DNA of 64,000 nucleotides from Caballeronia peredens (GTDB lineage: Bacteria > Pseudomonadota > Gammaproteobacteria > Burkholderiales > Burkholderiaceae), in assembly GCA_001544595.2 (NCBI GenBank), contig FCOH02000013.1, positions 1 to 64,000 of the forward strand, given 5' to 3'. Position numbers and translations under genes: made by a program. The notes below the pieces were generated by a model. That model saw nothing but the letters and a program-made list of their open reading frames with translations, was not told the origin of the DNA and did not search any database. This document shows, one piece after another, positions 9,918-17,107 of this stretch; the stretch's first letter is position 1, and each line of letters begins with the position of its first letter.

Positions 9918-10316
9918 TCATTGCGGCGCGAGACCGGACGCGATGTGAATCGCGCCGGACAGCACCTTGTGCATCGGGCATGCGTTGGCGATTTGCAAAA
10001 GCCGTTCCCGCTGCTCGTCGGACAGCGCGCCGCGAAGCGCGATGCGCCGGTCGATGTTCGTGCCTTCCGCGGTGCTTTGCATCGACAGCTCGACCTGCAC
10101 CGATTCCAGCGGCCATTCCTTGCGCTTCGCGTACATCTTCAGCGTGATGGAGGTGCACGCGCCGAGGCTCGAGAGCAACAGCGACGCGGGCTCCGGGCCG
10201 GTATCGCCGCCGCCGAGACTGGCGGGTTCGTCGGCGATCCATTCGTGCGTGCCGTCTGCGAGACGGACTTGAAAATCGACGTCGCCGATGGTGGCGGTCA
10301 CGGAAGGTCCGGCCAT
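9918..10316 (-). CDS. OsmC/Ohr-family peroxide-reducing protein
   Basis: A 132-residue OsmC-like protein. The two redox Cys of the family are visible: Cys54 in SSLGACTSITLKMYA and Cys113 in NACPMHKVLSG. Such proteins reduce organic hydroperoxides in the cytosol. The ATG at 10316 follows AGGAG with good spacing and gives MAGPSVTATIGDVDFQV; in-frame codons further upstream are not conserved. Likely co-transcribed with the downstream DUF1857 gene. Whether it belongs to Ohr, OsmC or the YhfA-like branch cannot be decided by eye. Confidence 0.87.
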   Translation of the reverse strand: MAGPSVTATIGDVDFQVRLADGTHEWIADEPASLGGGDTGPEPASLLLSSLGACTSITLKMYAKRKEWPLESVQVELSMQSTAEGTNIDRRIALRGALSDEQRERLLQIANACPMHKVLSGAIHIASGLAPQ

Positions 10317-10475
10317 GCGCTGCTCCTGTTGTGATCTGACTGCAAGAATGACGAAAACGGCGCGGTCAAAACGGTCATTGTGACGCAATGTGACCGTTCA
10401 TGCCGCGCCGTTTCTCGATTTCACCACGCCGCCTGCGCGCGGGTGTTTGTTGCGCCATGCGCGCTCAGGGCGCGC

Positions 10476-11348
10476 TCAGTGCGCGATCGCGCCCATACGT
10501 CCCGCTTGATAATCGACGACGGCCTGACGGATCTCGTCCTCGGTGTTCATCACGAACGGACCGTAGCGCACGACCGGCTCCTTCAGCGGCACGCCGCCGA
10601 TCAGCAGCAGCTCGACGGGCTCATCGCCGGCGGCGAACGAAATCGTGTCGCTGTCGTCGCGGAAGATGATCATTTGCTGCGCGCGCACCGGCTGATTCTG
10701 CGGGCCGTAGAGCGCGGTGCCCGAGAGCGGGTACGCGAACACGCGAAAATCGCGCGGCACGCTCAAATCGAGCTTTGCGCCGGGCTTGAGCGAGAAATGC
10801 TGATACAGGATCGGCGTGCGCGTTTCGATCGCGGCCTTCACGCCGAGCGCCTCGCCCGCGATGACCTTCACGCTGACCTTGCCGTCCTCGCTCGTCGCGA
10901 CCGGAATCTTCGCCGACGGAATCTCCTGATAATGCGGCGCGATCATCTTGTCGCGCTGCGGCAGGTTCACCCACAACTGCAGCCCGTGCACGCGGCCGCC
11001 CTGGCGCGTGAATTCCTCGGCCGGCATCTCGCTGTGCACGACGCCCGCGCCGGCCGTCATCCACTGCACGTCGCCGGGACGCAGCGTGCCGGAATGTCCC
11101 GCCGAATCCTTGTGGCCGAATTCGCCTTCGAGCATGTAGGTGACCGTCTCGAAGCCGCGGTGCGGATGATCGGGCGCGCCTTTCGCCTCGCCGGGCGCGT
11201 AATCGGCGGGGCCCATTTCGTCGAGCAGAAGGAACGGGTCGAAATCCATCAGAAGACGGGTCGGAAACGGGCGATGCACGACGAATCCGCCGCCCTCGAC
11301 GGTACGGGTCGCCGGAATGATGCGTTCGATGCTGCGGCTGGTGGACAT
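10476..11348 (-). CDS. Pirin family protein
   Basis: A 290-residue bicupin of the pirin family. The N-terminal cupin carries the metal ligands HPHRGFET (His61, His63) and HSEMPAE (His105, Glu107), the set that binds iron in characterised pirins. Bacterial relatives have quercetin 2,3-dioxygenase activity or modulate metabolism. The ATG at 11348 (MSTSRSIERIIPA) was preferred to an upstream in-frame start whose codons look non-coding. It is divergent from a LysR gene 158 bp away, the usual arrangement for a regulator and its target. Confidence 0.93.
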   Translation of the reverse strand: MSTSRSIERIIPATRTVEGGGFVVHRPFPTRLLMDFDPFLLLDEMGPADYAPGEAKGAPDHPHRGFETVTYMLEGEFGHKDSAGHSGTLRPGDVQWMTAGAGVVHSEMPAEEFTRQGGRVHGLQLWVNLPQRDKMIAPHYQEIPSAKIPVATSEDGKVSVKVIAGEALGVKAAIETRTPILYQHFSLKPGAKLDLSVPRDFRVFAYPLSGTALYGPQNQPVRAQQMIIFRDDSDTISFAAGDEPVELLLIGGVPLKEPVVRYGPFVMNTEDEIRQAVVDYQAGRMGAIAH

Positions 11349-11506
11349 GTTGTCTCGCCTCGAAATAGGGGAATAGCGATGAATTTGAAACACAGAGCTA
11401 TTATATGGGCCGCATTTCGCCGTAAAAGACGCCGCGGCGCAATGGATTGTCCCGCTGGCGATAACGAACCGCGTCAACACGCACTTCCAGGTCTCTCTCC
11501 GAAACC

Positions 11507-12469
11507 ATGAAAGCCGACTCGCACGACCTGAATGATCTGATGTATTTTTCGCACGTCGTCGAGCACGGCGGTTTCTCGGCCGCGGAACGCGTGCTCGGCA
11601 TCTCGAAGTCGCGCCTGTCGCGGCGCGTGTCCGAACTCGAGGCGTCGCTCGGCGTGCGCCTCCTGCAGCGCTCCACGCGCAAGCTCGCGCTGACCGAAGC
11701 AGGGCAGCTCTTCTATCAGCATTGCCAGGCGATGCTCGCCGAAGCCCAGGCGGCGGTCAACGTCGTGCAGAGCCTGCGCGATTCGCCGCGCGGCACGGTG
11801 CGCGTGAGCGTGCCGGTCACCGTCGCGCAGACGTTTCTCTCCGCCGTGATGCCCGACTTCATGCACCGCTATCCGGAAGTGCGCATCGTGCTGCGGGTGA
11901 CGAACCGCGTGGTCGATCTGTTCGAGGATGCGATCGACGTCGCGTTGCGCGTGCGCTCGGAGCCGCCCGCCAGCTCGAACGTCGTCGCGCGGCCGCTGTG
12001 GCGCACGGAGCAGATGCTGGTCGCGGCGCCGTCGCTGCTCAAGTCGAACGCGCCGCCGATGACGCCCGCCGATCTCGCCCAGTACGACACCATCGACATG
12101 CCGTCGGCCGACGGCCGCTATGTGTATCGCCTGATCGCACCCGACGGCACGCGCCACGAGTTCGAGCACGAGCCGCGGCTCGTCACGGCGGACCTGTCGA
12201 TGATCCGCGAGGCCGTGATGCGCGGCGTCGGCATCGCGGCGCTGCCCGAGATGATGTACGGCGCGCCGTTGCGATCCGGCCAGCTGTCGCCGGTGATGCC
12301 CGGCTGGACTTTTCCGGCGCCGCAACTCTATGCGGTTTTCCTGTCGCGGCAGGGCATGGTCCCCGCGGTGCGCGCCTTCGTGGATTTTCTCGTCGAGTCG
12401 ATCGGCAGCGGCCAGCGCTTCCCCGGAGAATGTCCTGTTCACGAAACGCCGGAACGCGAAACAGTTTGA
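11507..12469 (+). CDS. LysR-family regulator divergent to pirin
   Basis: A 320-residue LysR-type regulator. The N-terminal winged helix-turn-helix is clear (FSAAERVLGISKSRLSRRVS, residues about 25-45), with the periplasmic-binding-like effector domain from about residue 92. The ATG at 11507 gives MKADSHDLNDLMYFSHVVEHG, the usual N-terminus of the pirin-linked LysR group. The intergenic space holds an inverted repeat AATAGC (11372-11377) / GCTATT (11397-11402) that could be part of its operator. It probably controls pirin and itself; the effector is unknown. Confidence 0.93.
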   Translation: MKADSHDLNDLMYFSHVVEHGGFSAAERVLGISKSRLSRRVSELEASLGVRLLQRSTRKLALTEAGQLFYQHCQAMLAEAQAAVNVVQSLRDSPRGTVRVSVPVTVAQTFLSAVMPDFMHRYPEVRIVLRVTNRVVDLFEDAIDVALRVRSEPPASSNVVARPLWRTEQMLVAAPSLLKSNAPPMTPADLAQYDTIDMPSADGRYVYRLIAPDGTRHEFEHEPRLVTADLSMIREAVMRGVGIAALPEMMYGAPLRSGQLSPVMPGWTFPAPQLYAVFLSRQGMVPAVRAFVDFLVESIGSGQRFPGECPVHETPERETV

Positions 12470-12587
12470 ACGCATTGCGCGGCGCTCATGCTTTATGACA
12501 TTGAAGCACGCGCTTGCGATGGGCAGATTCAATTGAAGGTCAATTTTCGCGGCGGTATATTGAGGGCTCTTTCGCTACGGAGCTCCT

Positions 12588-12707
12588 ATGCGAAAACTCA
12601 CGGCTGCTTTGATAGTTAGCCTGATAGGGTTGATTGCACTGTCCGTGTCGACCACGGCTGCTGCATGTGACGGAACTTCTGGTTCTGGCTATACGAACCC
12701 AAAGTGA
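12588..12707 (+). CDS. Very small exported peptide, 39 aa
   Basis: ATG at 12588 after CGGAG opens a 39-codon frame ending TGA at 12705-12707. The peptide starts MRKLTAALIVSLIGLIALSV and has a textbook signal: basic N-region, hydrophobic core, Ala-rich cleavage zone (TTAAA-C), leaving only about 13 residues (CDGTSGSGYTNPK). With Cys27 after TAAA it could also be a lipoprotein-like signal. A terminator follows at 12741-12772. No family recognised. Confidence 0.5.
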   Translation: MRKLTAALIVSLIGLIALSVSTTAAACDGTSGSGYTNPK

Positions 12708-12740
12708 CCGCCTCGCCCGAATGCGCCGAGCGCGCAACAA

Positions 12741-12772
12741 AAAAGGCCTTCATCTGACGATGAAGGCCTTTT
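12741..12772. terminator. Bidirectional terminator
   Basis: Perfect 14-bp stem AAAAGGCCTTCATC / GATGAAGGCCTTTT with TGAC loop, between the 39-aa gene and the converging exbD. Confidence 0.9.
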
Positions 12773-12832
12773 ACTTTGGGTCGTCCGAACTGCTGCGCCG
12801 GCAGAGGGCGCGCAGAACGCTTGCTTGCCGTC

Positions 12833-13255
12833 TTACTTGCCGCTCTTGGGCTCGGTGACGAAGCCGATCTTCGTGAGTCCGCCCGATTGCGCCGCCGACA
12901 TCAGATCGGCGACCTTTTCGTACGCCACCTTGCGGTCGGCGCGCAGATGGATCTCCGGCTGCGGATTGCGCTGCGCGGCCTGCGCGATGCGCGCGCCGAG
13001 CGTCGCTTCGTCGACCGGCTGATCGTCCCAGAGCGTGGTGCCGTCGGCCTGAATCGCGATATTCACGTGCTCCGGCTTCTCGTCCTGCGGCTGGCTGCTC
13101 GCGTGCGGCAAGTCGATCTTGACCGCGTGATGCATCGCGGGAATCGTGACGAGGAAGATGATCAGCAGAACCAGCATGACGTCGACGAGCGGCGTCATGT
13201 TGATTTCGCTCATCATGCCGTCGTCTTCATCGCCGGCGAAAGGGCTCATGGCCAT
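12833..13255 (-). CDS. exbD: Biopolymer transport protein ExbD
   Basis: A 140-residue ExbD. One membrane helix at about residues 22-42 follows the conserved MSEINMTPLVDVMLVLLIIF, whose Asp (LVDV) is the proton-path residue of the family. The periplasmic domain makes up the rest (HLRADRKVAYEKVADLMSAA). With ExbB it uses the proton gradient to energise TonB. The ATG at 13255 follows GGGAGG. Last gene of tonB-exbB-exbD. Confidence 0.95.
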   Translation of the reverse strand: MAMSPFAGDEDDGMMSEINMTPLVDVMLVLLIIFLVTIPAMHHAVKIDLPHASSQPQDEKPEHVNIAIQADGTTLWDDQPVDEATLGARIAQAAQRNPQPEIHLRADRKVAYEKVADLMSAAQSGGLTKIGFVTEPKSGK

Positions 13256-13273
13256 GATGCGAACCTCCCTCGC

Positions 13274-14020
13274 TTAACTGACGCGCGTCGCGAGACGCAG
13301 GCTGTCGGCCGAGGCGTTGGTCGCGCGCTTGGTCGACGAGAGCTTCGCGCCCGTCACGAAGAAGGCATGCAGGCCGTGAGCGAAGCGATTGAGCTTCGTG
13401 ACGATGCCCTTGTTCGCGCGGGTGAGCGCGTTGTAGCCGAGCACCGCCGGAATCGCGACGAACAGGCCGAACGCGGTCATGATGAGCGATTCGCCGACCG
13501 GACCCGCCACCTGGTCGATGGACGTCTGGCCCGTCGCGCCGATGGTCAGCAGCGCGTGATAGATCCCCCACACGGTGCCGAACAGGCCCACGAAAGGCGA
13601 CGTGGAACCGATCGACGCGAGCACCGCGAGACCCGACTGCATGCGGCCGACGCCTTCGTCCATCACGTCCTTCAGGCAGCGCGTGATCCAGTCCGACACG
13701 TCCATGCGGTCATGCAGGTGCGGCTGCGTCTGATGATGATGCTCGGACGCTTCCTGGCCGGCGAGCGCGAGCGCGAGATACGGGTTGTCCGCCGGGCTCG
13801 ACGACTTGCTGCCGAGCTTCTTGATGCCGTCGTTGAAATCGTCGGAGTGCCAGAAAGCCTGTTCGGCGTTCTTGGTGAGGCGCTTCAGGCGCACCACATT
13901 CCACGCCTTCACGACGATCACCGTCCACGAAAGCACCGACATGATCACGAGCGCGAGCGCGATGCCCCGCGTCACGAAGTCGCCTTGCGCCCAGACGTGC
14001 GCAATCCCGTAGTTTTGCAT
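13274..14020 (-). CDS. exbB: Biopolymer transport protein ExbB
   Basis: A 248-residue ExbB/TolQ-family inner-membrane protein with three hydrophobic helices (about 17-38, 135-160, 175-200) and the conserved GTVWGIYHALLTIG region. It forms the proton channel scaffold around ExbD. The ATG at 14020 after AAGGAAAG gives MQNYGIAHVWAQGDFVT; the longer upstream frame reads into the tonB-exbB gap. 29 bp separate it from tonB and 18 bp from exbD. Confidence 0.95.
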   Translation of the reverse strand: MQNYGIAHVWAQGDFVTRGIALALVIMSVLSWTVIVVKAWNVVRLKRLTKNAEQAFWHSDDFNDGIKKLGSKSSSPADNPYLALALAGQEASEHHHQTQPHLHDRMDVSDWITRCLKDVMDEGVGRMQSGLAVLASIGSTSPFVGLFGTVWGIYHALLTIGATGQTSIDQVAGPVGESLIMTAFGLFVAIPAVLGYNALTRANKGIVTKLNRFAHGLHAFFVTGAKLSSTKRATNASADSLRLATRVS

Positions 14021-14049
14021 TTCTCTTTCCTTGTATCTAAATGAACCGG

Positions 14050-14781
14050 TCAGTCGTTCAGACTGAATACGAATGGCACCGTGGCGCTCGCCCGAATCGC
14101 TTCGCCATTTTCCTTGTACGGGCTGCACGCGCTGCCGCGCACCGCCTCGAGCGCCGCCTCGTCGAGACGCGGCGAGCCGCTGCTCTTTTGCAGCGTGACG
14201 TTTTCGATCTTGCCGGAGAGCCCGACGGTCAGCCGCACCGTGGCCGTGCCGGTTTCGCCGCGGCGCTTCGCCATTGCCGGATAGTCTGGCTGCGCGATGT
14301 TACAGCTCAGATGGGCGACGTTCTTGGGCGCGGCGAGATCCATGCTCGGCTTGCCGATGGCGGGCGCGGCCGGCGCCGGCGCCGGTTGCGGCGGCGCGGG
14401 CGGCGTGGGTTCGGGTGCGGGCGCGGCGATCTGCGACGGCGCTTCGGTCACCGGCATCGGCGTGGGCTTCGGCTCGATTTTCGGTTTGACCTTGGGCTTG
14501 GGCAGTGGCTTCGGCACGGGCTGCGGAACCGGTTTCGGCGGCGGCGGCGTTTCGACCGCAACGGGTTGCGGCGCGGGCTGCGGCGTTTCGCTGATGAGTT
14601 GGGCCGTGATCGACTTCGCTTCGATCGGGCGCGGCAGCGGCTCGTTGCGCATGCTCACGGCGACGCCCAGAAGCACGGCATGAATGACGACGACCGCCAC
14701 GCAAGCCGCGATCACGCGCGGACTCGTCCTGGTTGCCGGCGCCGTCTGGAATACGGCGGGAGAAGTGATTGGGGACTGCAT
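14050..14781 (-). CDS. tonB: Energy transducer TonB
   Basis: A 243-residue TonB. One N-terminal membrane anchor (about 23-43), then a long Pro/Lys- and Pro/Ala-rich spacer (PKPLPKPKVKPKIEPKPTP) that spans the periplasm, then the C-terminal TonB domain with YPAMAKRRGETGTATVRLTV and SSGSPRLDEAALEAVR. It drives TonB-dependent outer-membrane receptors for siderophores and haem. First gene of the tonB-exbB-exbD operon. No receptor gene lies in the window. The ribosome site is weak (AATAAGA). Confidence 0.95.
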   Translation of the reverse strand: MQSPITSPAVFQTAPATRTSPRVIAACVAVVVIHAVLLGVAVSMRNEPLPRPIEAKSITAQLISETPQPAPQPVAVETPPPPKPVPQPVPKPLPKPKVKPKIEPKPTPMPVTEAPSQIAAPAPEPTPPAPPQPAPAPAAPAIGKPSMDLAAPKNVAHLSCNIAQPDYPAMAKRRGETGTATVRLTVGLSGKIENVTLQKSSGSPRLDEAALEAVRGSACSPYKENGEAIRASATVPFVFSLND

Positions 14782-15129
14782 TCTTATTGGTTGCGTGCGG
14801 TGCTGCGTCTGTTGCCGATGGCGCTGCGTTCCAGGTTCAACTCGACATCCAACCCGAAGTCCAACCCAAAGTCCAACGAACGCACAAGCTCGGCGTGGAA
14901 GAAACCAGACGTCATTTTCGGAAAATAAGCAGGGAGATAAACAGGGTGGTCACAAAACCGATCAGCAATTCCATCATTCCCTCCAGGGATCAGGGGTTGC
15001 GCGGCTGGCTAAAAGTGACCGGATGTTCGAAGGTAACCTGGCTTGCGGGAGGCGCTCAAACGACCGAACGGCGCGGCCGGATGACTTGCGGGCGCCGTCG
15101 GCTGCGCGGCGCGGACCGCGCGGGATGCT
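14782..15129. other. Gene-free region upstream of tonB
   Basis: No credible gene. It contains a 12-bp tandem repeat (14836-14883) and presumably the tonB promoter. No good Fur box was found here, although tonB operons are commonly iron-controlled. Confidence 0.5.
14836..14883. repeat. 12-bp imperfect tandem repeat, four units
   Basis: Units TTCAACTCGACA, TCCAACCCGAAG, TCCAACCCAAAG, TCCAACGAACGC lie end to end, 55-102 bp upstream of the tonB start. Confidence 0.6.
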
Positions 15130-15366
15130 TCAGGCAGCCTGGCGCTCGTAGAACGTGAGCGGCGCCACGACTTCGCGCTTCTCGACGCCGCAGCGCGATG
15201 CGCAGACACCGCTTTGTTCCATCACGTCGCGAACGCTTTCTTCACACTTGCCGCAGCACAGCGCGACGCCGAGCTCGAACTGCAACTCGTCGAAGGAGTC
15301 CATTCCATCGGCGATGGCGGCTCGGATCTTGCGGTCGGACACTGATTTGCAGACACAGACAATCAT
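15130..15366 (-). CDS. bfd: Bacterioferritin-associated ferredoxin Bfd
   Basis: A 78-residue [2Fe-2S] ferredoxin. Cluster ligands are visible: Cys4 and Cys6 (MIVCVCKSVSDRKI) and Cys38 and Cys41 (CCGKC). Bfd docks on bacterioferritin and reduces stored ferric iron to release it. The tail (EKREVVAPLTFYERQAA) is longer than in E. coli Bfd (64 aa). A Fur-box-like element lies 27 bp upstream, matching the known induction of bfd by iron shortage. Confidence 0.95.
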   Translation of the reverse strand: MIVCVCKSVSDRKIRAAIADGMDSFDELQFELGVALCCGKCEESVRDVMEQSGVCASRCGVEKREVVAPLTFYERQAA

Positions 15367-15392
15367 GATCGTTCGCGATAGCTTGCGTTAAT

Positions 15393-15411
15393 GCGAATTA
15401 TTATCATTCAG
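15393..15411 (-). promoter_or_regulatory. Candidate Fur box before bfd
   Basis: On the minus strand CTGAATGATAATAATTCGC matches about 13 of 19 Fur consensus positions, including an intact AATGATAAT core, 27 bp before the bfd start. Confidence 0.65.
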
Positions 15412-15541
15412 TATGGGCACCTTTGCAAGCGGGGCTCTGTGTTTTTTGTAACAGAGGCGGCAAGTTAGCGAGTTTATTGCTAGGAGCCTTGTCCGGCGGG
15501 GGAAAGCGCCCGCCGAAAATGGCGTGGCGCGAGAGAAACCC

Positions 15542-16423
15542 TCAGACGATGTCGGGTTCAGCGAGGCGCGTGCGGCGCGAAGGGATATTGACGTGCTCGA
15601 CGCGGGCGTCGATTTGCAGCAGCGAAGCGGCGAGCTGGCGCTGCGATTCGCCGTCGGCGGTGGAACAGAAGCGCGGCAGCGAATCGGGCGCGGCGGCGGT
15701 GTTTTTGAGGGCATGAACGTCGAGCAGACGTTCGAGCTGACGCGCGATGGCGACGCTCGTATCGACGATATGCAGCCGTTCACCGGCGATCTCGCGGATG
15801 GCGCGGTCGAGGAAAGGGTAGTGCGTGCAGCCGAGCACGAGGGTGTCGGCGCCGGCGTCGAGCATCGGGGCGACGTAGCTTTCGAGCAGCGCCATCAGCG
15901 CCGGCGACGACGTGTCGCAGCGCTCGACCGCCTGAACCAGGCCGTGGCCGGGCTGGCAGATGAAGCGGCAGTCGCCCGCATGGCGTTCCAGCAGCGCCTG
16001 GAAACGCGCCGAGCGCAAGGTAACGGCGGTGGCCAGCACGCCGACGACGCGTGTGGCCGAAACGGCCGCCGCGGGCTTCACGCCCGGCTCGACGCCGACG
16101 AGCGGAATCGACAGGCGTTCGCGCACGAGTGCGATGGACTGCGCGGTGGCCGTGTTGCACGCGACGACGAGCGCCTTCGCGCCTTGCCCGACGAGCCATT
16201 CGCCGATCGCCATGGTGCGATCGACGATGAAGTCGTCATCGCGCTCGCCATACGGCGCGTGGAGCGAATCGGCGACGTAGATGAGACGCTCGCGCGGCAG
16301 CGTGGCGCGCACGGCGCGCAGCACCGACAGGCCGCCCAGACCGGAATCGAAAATGCCGACCGGCGCGCTCGCGTCGGACGCGGCACGCTCGTTCGGCTTC
16401 AGGGATGGTACAGCGCAGGACAT
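15542..16423 (-). CDS. murI: Glutamate racemase MurI
   Basis: A 293-residue glutamate racemase that makes D-glutamate for peptidoglycan in the cytoplasm. Signature IFDSGLGGLSVLRA near the N-terminus, and the two catalytic Cys: Cys89 in VVACNTATA and Cys199 in VLGCTHYPF. The ATG lies 4 bp after the bfr stop, so it is likely read on the bfr transcript. A 176-bp gap separates it from bfd. About 18 N-terminal residues precede the conserved domain. Confidence 0.96.
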   Translation of the reverse strand: MSCAVPSLKPNERAASDASAPVGIFDSGLGGLSVLRAVRATLPRERLIYVADSLHAPYGERDDDFIVDRTMAIGEWLVGQGAKALVVACNTATAQSIALVRERLSIPLVGVEPGVKPAAAVSATRVVGVLATAVTLRSARFQALLERHAGDCRFICQPGHGLVQAVERCDTSSPALMALLESYVAPMLDAGADTLVLGCTHYPFLDRAIREIAGERLHIVDTSVAIARQLERLLDVHALKNTAAAPDSLPRFCSTADGESQRQLAASLLQIDARVEHVNIPSRRTRLAEPDIV

Positions 16424-16427
16424 CCGC

Positions 16428-16904
16428 TTATTCGTGGTCGCCCATCATGGTCTGCTGATAATTCTGGATACCGACCTTGTCGATCAGATCCAGTTGCGTT
16501 TCCAGCCAGTCGATGTGCTCTTCGGTGTCGTGCAGGATCTTCTCGAAGATCTCGCGCGAAACGAAATCACGCACGGACTCGCAATACGCGATGGCTTCCT
16601 TGCAGGTGGACTGGGAAATCTGTTCGAGCTTCAGATCGCATTCGAGAATTTCCTTGGTTTCCTCGCCGATCAGCAGCTTGTGCAGGTCCTGCAGATTCGG
16701 CAGACCGTCGAGCATGAAGACGCGCTGGATCAGCCAGTCGGCGTGCTTCATTTCGCCGATCGATTCGTCGTACTCATGCTTGTTGAGCTTGTCCAGACCC
16801 CAGTGTTGATACATCCGGGCGTGCAGGAAGTATTGATTGATCGCGGTCAGCTCGTTTTTCAGCTGCGCGTTCAGATATTCGATGACTTTTGCGTCGCCTT
16901 GCAT
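16428..16904 (-). CDS. bfr: Bacterioferritin
   Basis: A 158-residue haem-containing ferritin, exactly the E. coli Bfr length. Met52, the haem axial ligand, is present in [11 protein letters not shown], as are ferroxidase ligands Glu18, Glu51, His54, Glu94 and His130. At the position of E. coli Glu127 there is Thr, within DTEEH, with Glu at 128 and 129. It stores iron as a 24-mer; partner Bfd is encoded about 1.1 kb downstream. A good Fur-box match lies 100 bp upstream. Confidence 0.96.
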   Translation of the reverse strand: MQGDAKVIEYLNAQLKNELTAINQYFLHARMYQHWGLDKLNKHEYDESIGEMKHADWLIQRVFMLDGLPNLQDLHKLLIGEETKEILECDLKLEQISQSTCKEAIAYCESVRDFVSREIFEKILHDTEEHIDWLETQLDLIDKVGIQNYQQTMMGDHE

Positions 16905-17003
16905 GATTGTTCCTTTTTTGTAGCGTGGGGCTCTGTGGCAAAGATAAACCTTGAGCGTGACAATGCCAAGGTTGGTGAGAAATTTTTTGTTTCAGACAAA
17001 ACT

Positions 17004-17022
17004 GAGAATGAAAATCTCTATC
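17004..17022 (-). promoter_or_regulatory. Candidate Fur box before bfr
   Basis: GAGAATGAAAATCTCTATC matches about 15 of 19 positions of the Fur consensus, the best in the window. It lies 100 bp upstream of bfr, farther than a simple repressor site, so activation or a distant promoter is possible. Confidence 0.6.
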
Positions 17023-17041
17023 AATTGGAGACTTCCAAAGA

Positions 17042-17071
17042 AAAGAGCCGGGCAGTTTCGCCCGGCTCTTT
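17042..17071 (-). terminator. Terminator of fumarase gene
   Basis: 12-bp perfect stem AAAGAGCCGGGC / GCCCGGCTCTTT, followed on the minus strand by TTCTTTGG; 37 bp after the fumarase stop. Confidence 0.88.
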
Positions 17072-17107
17072 CAACTTTTAGCGGTATAAACCGCCATTAA
17101 TCGCGCC

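Noticed and set aside
14297..14683. Gly-rich plus-strand frame resembling a glycine-rich protein
   Set aside because: It is the reverse complement of TonB's Pro-rich spacer, which naturally reads as Gly.
14782..15129. Fur box for tonB
   Set aside because: AT-rich patches exist (around 14920) but none approaches the consensus.
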